Positions 34,801 to 45,199 of a DNA stretch of 64,000 bases are shown piece by piece. The number at the start of each line of letters is the position of its first letter. Position 1 is the first letter of the stretch. This stretch comes from Acorus gramineus. Lineage: Eukaryota; Streptophyta; Magnoliopsida; Acorales; Acoraceae. The position numbers and the translations under genes are program-made. The notes below the pieces were generated by a model. The model was not told the origin of the DNA. It searched no databases and saw only the letters and a list, made by a program, of their open reading frames with translations. The stretch is taken from positions 13,805,116 to 13,869,115 of the forward strand of contig CM060856.1 of the NCBI GenBank assembly GCA_030737835.1, read 5' to 3'.

Positions 34801-37085
34801 ATTTTGTAACCAATGATGCGCTCACAATTTATGACTTTCTAATAAAATTCAGTGGATAGTCACTATTAAATTGGAGTTCCACTTATCGTATGGTTCCTCA
34901 AGACTTCCATGTTCGTCACCAAGACATAATTACAAATTTATAAATGTTTGTGCACATCGAACTGATACTAAAATAACTGTAAACCTAGATGGAAATTTAA
35001 ATGATATACTAAGGCAGTGTTCAAACCTTTCCATCATCAGTGACTTGAGCCCCAAAAGTCCACTTGGGATGGTCAGGATCTCTCCAACACAAGATATCCT
35101 CAGATTGATCTGTCCCCAAGAAATGATAGCGAACCTCATGATTCAAGTAAATATTCGTCTCAGTTCCAGCATCCAAATCATTTCCTTCTCTGCTTTATCA
35201 AATCCACAACAAACTTAACATCCATGCTCACCAAAAAAAAAAAAGAACAATATAGGCCGCTGTGTCTGCAATTATTTAAAGCATCGCTTACTTGGGCACC
35301 GGGTATCGACAGTAGAAGAATCCTTTCCCATCATGGGTCCAATCGATCGACGAAAACTTGACCTGCAATCATGAAAACCCAAATCAAATAATCAAATATC
35401 ACTAACATATAACCATTTTACAAGTACATAGAAAGTAAATGAAACCCACCCAAGACAGACAATCAGGCTCTGCCGCCTTGTCATCGACCCTCATAACCTT
35501 AACAGTTACCCAATCACTCCCTCTCGAGCTAAGACCATACGCGATGTACTTCGCATCCTCGCTGATCGACATCATGTTAAGAGCGACCGTCCCATCCTCG
35601 CTGAGCCCGTTCGGGTCAAGCAGAACCTCCGCCTCCTCCTCCAAACTACCCTACATTGGTCATATAAAAATGCCTCCTTTTTCAAAAATCTAAAACACCC
35701 AACTCAAAATATTTCATCAAAAACACTTCCCATCCATACCTGAACATAAAGAACATCATGGGCTTGGAGACCAGAGTTGTGAAAGTAGAAATACTTGTTC
35801 CCCTCCTTAAAAGGGGTGCTGAATCGGGGGTTATCGAAGAGTCTCTCAATTGTCCTCCGAAGGTCCTCCCTCGTCTCGCACGTCTTCAGAACCGAATCCG
35901 TCAAAGACGCCTGCTTTTCCACGAACTCCTTCACTTGCTTCGCGTCTGGGTCTTCAAGCCTGACCCACCCACATCAATGAAACCTCCCCCAAAAAAAAAA
36001 AAAGGGAAAAATCCATATAAACCCCTGTAATCTGACCTAAATCCATTAAACCCCCTGCAATTTTCATAAATCCATATAACCACCCCGTGTAATCACCCCC
36101 GCTATATCTATAAACCCCCTCCCTCTTTCGTCCATCTGTTTAACGGAGCAGGAGGTTTTATGGATTTATGACATATTACAGGGGGCTATATGAATTTTTG
36201 CTCGTTTTTTTTTTTTATTTTCTTTACATGTGGTTTAAAAATTTGGCTGTTTAACATTTACTTTTGAATTTTTTTTAAGATACCACGCATCTTTAATTTT
36301 AATAAAAGAAAAAGAATTATTCATATCATAAACACATACAAGATCATCCACCAAAGAGATAGAAGTAAAAAAAATATATACTTTTTTTTTTGGTATTTTA
36401 AAAAAGAACCCAAAACTACTCCTCCACGTACAGTTTATCCCCAACAAAATTCATTCATGACGCCAATACAAAAGATGCCCCAAGATTTAATAAAAAACAT
36501 AATTCGTATTTTTAAAAATTTATTGGTTGACACACTTTTTATTACAAAATTCATTCTTTTTTACTTCTATCTCTTTGATGGGTGATCTTGTATATGTTTA
36601 TAATCTGAGTAATCATTTTTCTTTTATTAAAATTAAAGGTGCATGGTATCCTGAAAAAAAATTCAAAATTAAATGTTAAACAGTCCAACTTTTAAACCAC
36701 ATGTAAAAAACATAAAAAAAAAAAGAGAAAAATTCATATGACCCCCTGTAATATGTCATAAATCCATATAACCCCCTGCCCCGTTAAACAGATGGACGAA
36801 AAGCAGACGGAAAGGGTTTTATGGATGTAAAAGGGTGATTACAGAGGATTATATAGATTTATGAAGATTGCAGGGGATTATATGAATTTAGATCAGATTA
36901 CAGTGGGTTATATAGATTTTTTCCAAAAAAAAAAAAACCTAGAAATCGATAGAGAGTAGGATGGGTTACCAGCGGTAGGGGTCGGCGATGGAGACGCCGT
37001 GGTAGTCGTCGACGACGGATTCGTCTCTGAAGGCGAGTGGGTATTGGAGGCCGAGGTCCCTGGTGGAGTCGGAGAGGGAGCCCAT
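31881..37085 (-). CDS. POP: Prolyl oligopeptidase / prolyl endopeptidase, S9A (12 exons, 733 aa)
   Basis: Minus-strand exons: 37085-36970, 35959-35740, 35650-35450, 35362-35292, 35189-35027, 34382-33789, 33317-32937, 32836-32761, 32676-32613, 32414-32279, 32143-32030, 31946-31881. An in-frame stop lies upstream of the ATG. An N-terminal segment ([19 protein letters not shown]) and a beta-propeller (exons 2-6) precede an alpha/beta-hydrolase domain. The catalytic triad is intact: Ser570 in GGSNGG, Asp in [13 protein letters not shown] (about 661-662), and His703 in [12 protein letters not shown]. The enzyme cuts after proline in peptides below about 30 residues; no signal peptide is visible, so it is probably cytosolic. 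Length equals plant homologues. Intron 1 carries a long-TIR transposon. Confidence 0.95.
36004..36924. mobile_element. Long-TIR foldback transposon (Mutator-like MITE) in POP intron 1
   Basis: Left end GGAAAAATCCATATAAACCC then CTGTAATCTGACCTAAAT; the right end is the imperfect complement (ATTTAGATCAGATTACAG, GGGTTATATAGATTTTTTCC). Complementarity continues for about 350-400 bp per arm, including CATCTGTTTAACGG, ACATGTGGTTTAAAA, TTAATTTTAATAAAAG and ACAAGATCATCCACCAAAGA against their inverses at 36540-36800. Flanks are A-runs (13 A left, 12 A right), compatible with a 9-11-bp target duplication. Arms contain ~30-bp subrepeats (CCCCCTGTAAT...ATCCATATAA). No transposase. Confidence 0.8.
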
Positions 37086-37704
37086 GTTGAGGTTTTGTCG
37101 TTGCTTGTGGTTTGGGAGGCGACAAAGATTTTAAATAGATTTGGCGGCGGGGGAAGAGAGATGACGTAAGCGTGGCGGGAGGATGTGAACATGGTTTCTG
37201 TCTTGTGAGGCCGGAGTTCCATGAGAGAGAGAGTGGAGTTTGATTTGGCGGGAATTTAGCGGGTGTGAGTGACGCCATTGTTTGCACATTATGTTGTCAT
37301 TATGTGGTCCTTTTAGTTCTAGATTTTCAATATCATGTTCCGTATTTTTTGGGGTTCACATGATGTTGATGGAAGAGCTCCTTTGTGTTTATTATTTATT
37401 CATTTTTAATCTCCCAAAAAGATCGGTGTGAATGCACTTGCATTCATGATAAGGAATATGCTTCAAAGATAATAAAGGTTGATCAATGAATCTTTTATTA
37501 TTGGGCTTTCCCTATCCCTATAATAATAGTAGATCAGAGCATGCCACAGAGGCGGTGCAAAATTAAATAAAAGTTATTAATAAAGTGATGGGTAAATTTG
37601 ATAGGGGAATTAATGTCGCAAGAGGAGATTGTCTTTGAAACGGAGAATCCAAATGCGTTCGTTAGTGTCAATTATTTTTTAAATGTTTTTTTTTTATTTT
37701 TTTG
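37086..37704. other. POP 5' leader and upstream intergenic
   Basis: 37086 to about 37260 is the POP 5' leader and proximal promoter, with a GA-rich stretch near 37220. The rest shows nothing recognisable. Confidence 0.4.
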
Positions 37705-38010
37705 TTAGAGCATCTCCAATCGTATATATTTAAATTTAAATTTGAGTAAAATTCACACAAAAATATCTCCAACCATTTACCCATACTCAGATAAATTAAA
37801 TTTTTATTCAAATGTTTATCCAAATCAATGAAAACTCAAACTTTTATCTAAATTTTTCAATTGCTATTTTTTTTTCAATTTTATATTTTTAAAAGATTTG
37901 AATAAAACACAATGTGATAGTTGAAGATACACCATATCAAATGACGCTTTCATTGAGATTTTATTTGAAATTTGAATATAAATTTGAGTTATGATTACAA
38001 AAGGCCTTAG
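37705..38010. repeat. MITE-like repeat 'GAGCATCTCCAAT', copy 2
   Basis: TTAGAGCATCTCCAATCG start and the same internal landmarks as 25026-25338 (CCAACCATTTACCCATAC, AAACTTTTATCTAAAT, AAAACACAATGTGATAGTTG, ACACCATATCAAATGA). Same orientation as copy 1. Confidence 0.7.
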
Positions 38011-38275
38011 GTAATACATAAAAGATAATCTAAGTAGATTAAATCATTGTAAAACAACAATGTCAATGATGCATTTTGATAGAATTGTTTTTTTTTTTTT
38101 TTCACACTCGCATAGCAGACTTTCATTGTACAATACAAAGATGTCCTATGATGGTCTCACAAAAAATCTAAAGCCGGGGGTAGAATAGGTTTTGGCCACT
38201 TTTGGATTGAGGGCCACTCCAACGACCCATAAAACCCTTGGGCAGTCAAAAGTCCATCACCATAGTGTTGCTACA

Positions 38276-38540
38276 CAGTTTTCATTACAGCTCCAATTTC
38301 AATCTCATATACATCGATAAAAAAAATTATTAGAGCATAAACTCACATTAACAATATATATGCTTCAATAAAAAAAATTCACATTTTCTATAAATGCATC
38401 TATACAATTCATTAGACATGTGTTTATTTTTTTAATAAAAAACACATCTCATTAGATGAAGAAGTATATAATTTTTTTAAAAAAAATCATAACATTTGCA
38501 AACTGGTTTTAAAGCACAAAAATAGACTAGATGTAACTTT
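38276..38540. repeat. AT-rich TIR MITE family, copy 2
   Basis: CATTACAGCTCCAATTTCAA on the left; TTCACATTTTCTATAAATGC, CACATCTCATTAGATGAAG in the middle; AGACTAGATGTAACTTTATCC on the right. Matches copies at 26655 and 53990. Confidence 0.6.
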
Positions 38541-38877
38541 ATCCCTCCATCAAAACCCACGTGAACCCTAACAACCCAGCCCAGTCAAGTTTGAACCCAC
38601 GCACAAGATAACCAGCCCAATTTTGATCACGCCTTTCATACCCCTTAACAGCTTAACTCCAATCGATGTCATTTACAATTCTATATATTCGAAGGAGCAT
38701 TGATACATTCCATTTGTCTGATAGCTCTATCAACATCTTAGAAAGTGGTCTCCTAACTATCTATAATTGTGATAGTGTAATATAAACTATGTTATATATC
38801 ATATGGTATGTTTCACTATTACATAGTATAACAATTTTTAAAATTATTAGTTTATATGTATATATATATATACATAC

Positions 38878-39492
38878 CAGGCTCGGCCCTGGGCAGAGGC
38901 CACCAAGGCCACTGCTTAGGGCCCCAGCCCTGCAAAGCTCATATAGTTTAGCCCATGAAAAAAAAAATTGAAGCTAACTGCCTTGGCTGGTGGACCCTTG
39001 AATACTCATTACTCACCCCTAGGGTCCACGCCCAACAAATGCATTCCCAGATACCCAAAACCCATCATATGGTTTCCAAGCAAATATTTTCTAACCATCC
39101 CATTAAATTCCCTTAAATTCCTCCCTCCCCCCCCCCCCCCCAAATCAAATCTCTAAAAATCTTTCATCCAATCAACAATGTCCATCTGCTTCAAGTGATA
39201 TGTATTTGATTAATTTGTTTTTGCTATTATAGCTTTTCATTTGATTGATCTTAGTACGAATATAATTCTGTATAGATATTTATAAGTGTTTTCTGATGTA
39301 GTTGTTATAAGAAATTTTTATTTAAGACGTTTCAATTTTAATGATTGTATAATGTTGTATTGATAAATTTATAATATTTGTAATTTAAAATAAAATAATA
39401 TTCAAGACTCTTTTTTTTTTTTTTTGTATATGGAGCCCCGCTTTTAACACCTAGGGCCCTACAAAAAAAAAAAATTATCAGGATCGGCCCTG
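38878..39492. mobile_element. hAT-type non-autonomous element (~615 bp)
   Basis: Ends CAGGCTCGGCCCTG (38878-) and, inverted, CAGGATCGGCCCTG (39479-39492): imperfect TIRs starting CAGG. GGCCC-rich subterminal regions (AAGGCCACTGCTTAGGGCCC left, CCTAGGGCCCTAC right) are typical of plant hAT elements. The flanking 8-mers ATACATAC (38870-38877) and ATATATAC (39493-39500) differ by one base and fit the 8-bp target duplication of hATs. No transposase frame. Confidence 0.75.
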
Positions 39493-40716
39493 ATATATAC
39501 TTGTGTATTTTAGTATATGCTTCATTTTTTATGATAATATGTATTTTAATAAACGAGTGTATATTTATAAAAAAAACATTGAGGGTCAAATAAGATTGCT
39601 ACACATACATAGATGGATTTATCATTTTCCTTTTTGAAAGTATATATTTATACGATGAAATATATGTTTTTAAAAAATAAAATACATATTTAAATTCATG
39701 TAATAAATATGCATGTTTTTTTTATAAAAAATATATATATAGTATGATAAATAGATATATTTATATATTAGGGAACATGGCGACTACATCCCCCAAAAGT
39801 TTGAAGTTCAACTGTAGTACGTGCGCCGAGACTCAGTAAAGATTTTTTGATCAATCTTTTTTTATGCTCCATTCATAGTTAGCATGTGTATTAATTTTTT
39901 ATAATATACAACGCACCAACATGAGAATATAAACTTGTATGAATTAAATATTTATATTTTTATGTTATCTACGTAATATATATAGTTTTAGAAAGCATTT
40001 GATTCAGCAGATTGTTAATTTTAAATGCTGATTTATAAATGTAGATAATATAACTATTGATATTTTAAATAGAAAATTGTTTGGTTCGACAAGGAAAATA
40101 ATTTTTATTTATTGTGTTTATATAAAGATATTTTATTGATATTTAATTTACCATTTTTTATAAAATAAAAAGATTGTAAAAAAAAAAATTAACAATTAAT
40201 AAATAAAGCATTTTTATTAAAAATAAAAAATAAAAAATATTTATTTGTCAATAACTACATGTAATAAACGCTTGAAAAAAAGCGCCAGCGTTCATTTGCA
40301 ATGCATGGCAATACACCCGGCGGGGCGAGTTAATACGGAATCTTTCACTGTTTGTCCGTGACACGTGGACATGCGAATGAACGTGGAGGATTTAATACCG
40401 AGCACGTAGTGTGCCCCTGTCAAGTGTGAACACATAGAATTATGGGATAAAGTAATACTGCAACCTTTGTACAACCATGAAAATCAAGTGGAAGGGTATT
40501 TTTTACATGTTAGCATGCATAACATGCAGTAACACAAACTGTTTCTTCTTTTTTCTTTTTCTTTTTTAGTTTCAAGGCCGAGCACTAATGGACATTTATT
40601 TTTTTTACAAAATGTTTTATACAATAGCATGTATAGAGTGATTAAGGAACCGCTTCACATAATCTATATAATCAGATAAAAAAGACCCCATAGGTTGGAT
40701 CCACTTTCGAACTTGA
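39493..40716. other. AT-rich intergenic DNA
   Basis: No gene recognised. 40280-40450 is less AT-rich and contains a G-box/ABRE-like GACACGTGGACATG near 40357-40370, but no downstream gene is close. Confidence 0.35.
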
Positions 40717-41010
40717 TCATCTTGCAACCGCTGTGTAAATCCCACCGCTTATATTTTTTAAGCATGTTAAGCTATACATTCTAGCGCCCTCATTAGATTT
40801 TGAGAGGATCGATACAAAAACTTTAGGATCCTCTTCATCATCAAAACTACGAATCTCATCTATACAATCCTCTAATTGTGGAAGACAAGATATATTTTAT
40901 GATAATAACTGAACTAAACATTCAGAATCTGAACACACACATAATTTTTTAAAACTTTCTTGTCCGACACACTTGTTAACACAAACTACTTTAGAAACTC
41001 TCTTTGGGCA
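40717..41010 (-). pseudogene. Unrecognised exon-like remnant
   Basis: On the minus strand, after an acceptor-like TTTTTCAG at 41011 upwards, a 98-codon reading shows CPKRVSKVVCVNKCVGQES, CSDSECLVQLLS, one in-frame TAA (40897-40899), then CLPQLEDCIDEIRSFDDEED, PKVFVSILSKSNEGARMYSL and TCLKNISGGIYTAVAR before TGA. Codon use and residue mix look coding, unlike the surrounding AT-rich DNA. I do not recognise the family. It has no start codon, flanking exons or function that I can assign, so it is best treated as a pseudogene or retained gene fragment. Confidence 0.4.
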
Positions 41011-41013
41011 CTG

Positions 41014-43849
41014 AAAAATAAATCATCGTGCTATTAAGGATGAAAGAATTATGTTGAGATGTGTAAAAGACTCATTAAACATAGTGCACAAAGGATCTCG
41101 AAATTTTCAATCCTTTTTCATACACAAATTCTTAAAATGAAAAGAAGGGCATCTTGATCTTAAACGGGTCAAATGGCTCCCTAGGTTTATATCTTTAAAA
41201 CATTATTATTTTAAAATATAGCTTTTTATGGATAAAAATCCAACATGTTATTCATTGCTAGGATTTCTCACAATCGTATAATTTGTATGAGAGATTTTTT
41301 TTTTGGTATATTTGTATGAGAGATTTGTAGGGTAGCTTGCATCATCTCATTTAGTTCACATTAATGTGTAGGGTATACACATCAATTCTCAAACTATATT
41401 TTTTAATTATTAATATTCATATTGATTTGAGAATTTATTACTATAAATTTTGCTCTCTCTCCTTTTTATATTTTTTGAATTCTTGAAATTGGGAATGAAA
41501 ACAAAACTTGATTGCAAATATATGAAATAAAAAGATGAGAATTTTGGATTTTAAAATCAAAATCACATATAAAGGCAAATATCAGGTTTTTAGAAGGAAA
41601 TTTATGGATGTTGTATAGAAATTGGCACATTCATCACAATAAGAGGCATGTGAGAGGCATTTAATTTCCCACGCTGGTTATGTGAGAGGTACTTGTCAAT
41701 TATATATATATTTAATTTTGAACATTAAAATACCCTCAATAGTGTCCATTGAAAAAAACAATAAAGCATAAATAAAAAAAAAACATATAGAGCATTAAAC
41801 ACCTTCAATATTTGCAATTCTTGTATCACTGTGGATTCATTTCAAACAAAAGAGAGGGTGATTTTGAGTAACTTATATGTGTTAAAAATAATTATAAGTA
41901 ACTAAAAAGTTAATTTAAATTATATTAAATATAAATTATGTTCACTAAAATATATGCATATCACTTTATATTTCTTCTCATCTCAATCCAACAACAAGAA
42001 ATCTACAACCATGTCCCCATTCATTCTTTTATGGATGCAAGGCAATAAAAGAAACCCTTAAATCTCTCCTCGTTTTAGGGTCAATTTATTCAAGACAAAG
42101 ACACCATTTAAAAACACATTTGGATTGGTTTATTATTTTATAAAAATAGAAAAAGTTAAATGTGTTTCTAAATTGTTCTTCAAAAACGTTTAATAGAAAT
42201 TTTTGTTTTATCTTTTAGTATAAAAAAATTATTTTTTTTTATAAAAAAGCAAGTTTTCTAAAAATAGAATTTTATTAAACCACTTTATATAAAATCACAC
42301 ATTTCAAAATATTTTCAGATGACCCCAAAATATGAAATTTATTAGAAATTTTTATTCTTACAAACCAAACCTATCAAACTGGTAAGATTGTGTATTCCTA
42401 ATTTAAAGATGATTAAAAAATAAGAAGGAATGAGTTTTTTTAAAATAAAAATAAAAAGAAAGGAGTTAACTGTAAATTAATGACCAGAGAAGGATCACAG
42501 AGAATTCTCCCAAGTCCTCCCATAATCCATTGATGACTCGTGTACCCATAAAGATAATCACTCATCAATGCTTATATCACACGCGATAAAATAAAATGAT
42601 CCGTGCTTTTTTTGAGACAGTGAAAAACCTACCACGGGAAGAGTAAATTAAGAAGGTTTAAATAACTTTACATTTACAATTATTTAAATCCTAAACAATA
42701 ATATGATAATATAATATGTATGCATACATAACTTTATATTCATATACAGATATTTTATGTAATATCCGAATGAATTTAGATATGTTTGTATTCACTCGGA
42801 AAAAAAATATATGCCTAATGAGTATTGCATTTTAAATTTATGTTACCCATATTTATCTAATCCTAATAAACGGGTTACCAATGTACAAAACTTCCATTGA
42901 CAAAAGTCAAAGATTTATTTGGTATGCTACCAAAAAAGAAAGAAAGATTTATTTGGTATAAATTGATCCAAGCCCCAGAAAACAAAATAGACAACCATAA
43001 AGGACTTAACTATAAAATTACAGCCCTTCGAGATCACGTGGAGGTCAATCAACAATCAACTCCCTTTGATTCCTCTCTCTAAAAAAAGGTCGTACGGTTT
43101 TCATTTCCTCTTCACGCAACCTCCCAAAAACATCCCCAACCGTCCGATGGTACGATCCCGATGAAACCCAACCCATCCATAGCCATCTCAATCACCTCTC
43201 ACGAAACTCACACTCACTCCTCGGTAACCGATACCACTCCCATAAAAAGTCCACCACTCGCATCGGAATTCCCGTCTTCATCCATCCGACGGTCACCATT
43301 CATTCTCATGATTAACCGTGGTTGACCACCTCTACATCTCCAGTGGAAAATACTTCGTATTCGACAAACAGGGCTGTTATCGGAAGAAAAAAAACACATT
43401 TTCGAAAATACCCCTCCTCTTCTTGTCGTTTAGTGAAGTGGCAAAGCGAACCAGGCCCCACCCGCGACAGCCCAAGGCCCACACAGCGCCGAACGTGTCA
43501 TGTCGGACACATTATAACCCTACCCTCCTCCCCCTAGAGGGGCACAATCGACATTTCAATTATCCTAATTAACCGTCTTTTTTGTCCTTGGACTATTATT
43601 TTTTACCCTGTAGTCTAGTCCAATTATTTTTTACTCCTCATCACTACCACGTCTTATTTTGATATCTATACTATTTTTTTTTTTTCAATTTACAATCATA
43701 TTATGTAATTGCATAATATGTTTAACTAATTACATAATTTTTTATATATTTTATAAATATATTATTTTTTGTATGTATAAACTTGTCTTTTTAGTGTATG
43801 TGTATGCAAATTAGGGAGGATAATTAACTAGTTCTCATGACCCGCTAAG
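41014..43849. other. Intergenic, AT-rich then mixed
   Basis: 41014-42880 is AT-rich without recognised elements. 43020-43560 is CT- and GC-richer, with GATCACGTGGAG near 43031 and GGCCCCACC/GGCCCACAC motifs near 43454-43484; it resembles promoter or leader DNA but has no adjoining ORF. Confidence 0.35.
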
Positions 43850-44340
43850 TGTAAGTCTGTCAATTATCCAAAAAAATATCCATATTCGATCTGAATCCGT
43901 ATAAAAAATGCAGAAAATATCCGATATCCGAAAATTTGTATCCGTATCAGAACCAAATAATCCGTATCCGAACTGTTATTTTATTTATATATATTAGAAT
44001 TTGTTTCAACCCTCAGATGAAAATCTAATGACTCATGATCTATGACAAAATATAAATCTATTTAACCATGTTGGATACTTGTTTAACTATATTAAGATTT
44101 GTGTTTTTATGTCTTTTGTGGATACATATTTAACCATGTTAGGACTTAAGATTTTATAAATTTTAATATGGTTTGGATATTTCAGATATTATCCGAATCC
44201 GTATTCGGATTTTCGGATCGGATATGGATATAGGTTTTGGAATATCCGTCGGATATCGGATACGGATATTTTTTTCAGATATCCAATTCGGATACGGATA
44301 TAGGCCTATCAGATCCGTATCCGTCCGATTGGCAGGCTTA
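43850..44340. repeat. GGATATCCG-rich dispersed element, copy 2
   Basis: Left block 43864-43975 (ATATCCGATATCCG, AATCCGTATCCG) and right block 44185-44335 (CGGATATCGGATACGGATAT, TCCGTATCCGTCCGATTGGC) are in inverted relation around a 200-bp AT-rich core. Same family style as 4340-4800. The run of (Ile-Arg)n in one frame is a by-product. Confidence 0.65.
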
Positions 44341-45199
44341 GCAACGTGTGTGAGTGTAAAGATGAAATCATTAGTGAAACGAATAAAGATTTTTTTTTTA
44401 TCATCAACAATTATTTATATTGACACTTATGGGCTTGCACTTTGTAGTGAAATGTTTCATATCTTATAACTCATCACCTCACGTATATTATAAGAAATAT
44501 ATGATTGTCTATAACATGGATCAAAAAGTGCTTCTATAAAATATTACAGTTATTAATATTTATGTATTTTCAATTCGGATTCATGTTCCATGTAAGTAAC
44601 TATTAAATATATATAACTATGTATATAATTTTTATATATATATCATATTATATCTTAGTATTTTCATAATTGTACATAAGGTATAGTTCATATATTATAA
44701 AAAAAACCAGGGTAAAAAACAATGAGATAATAACATAGAACAAGTCTAGTTAAAAAAAAAAACAGACGGTCAAGGGGCATCTTTGCAATTCACCCAACAA
44801 CAAAAAAAAATATCCGAGTGTACGAGATTAATTCGTCCACGTCGTCAGATCATCCGACGTGGATAATGAGGTAAGCGAGGGGCACTAATTGGCCCGGAAA
44901 AAATTTGATCGTTGGACGTAAAAGCACGGACTATCGATCCGGAGAAGAAAATAATTAAAGGAAACCCAACACGACGACACACTGTGCGGCGTCTCTTTTG
45001 CTTTTGTGACTGCACAGTATATCTGACCAGTGAGAGAGAGAGAGAGAGACATCTTTGCTTTTCTTTTTTGTTTTTCTAACAGACCTCTTTTGATCTGATC
45101 ATCAGATGCAGAGACCCCTCTCTCTTTCTATATGCGTTTCCCAGGAGAGGTAATGAGAGCGATCGGAGAGGAAATTGTGAATAGGGTTTAGGTCGACCT
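44341..45199 (+). promoter_or_regulatory. RopGEF upstream region and leader
   Basis: AT-rich to about 44760, then mixed sequence with GTCCACGTCG and CCGACGTGGA (44836-44866) that form an imperfect inverted pair of ACGT-core motifs, a (GA)n run at 45031-45048 and a CT-rich leader. No clear TATA box. Confidence 0.4.

Noticed and set aside
36898-37287. 129-codon and 104-codon minus frames over the POP first exon
   Set aside because: Different frame from the conserved [20 protein letters not shown] start; an in-frame stop upstream of the real ATG excludes a fused transit peptide.
44173-44469. 98-codon frame rich in Ile-Arg and Gly-Tyr repeats
   Set aside because: Arises from the GGATATCCG repeat array of a transposon end.
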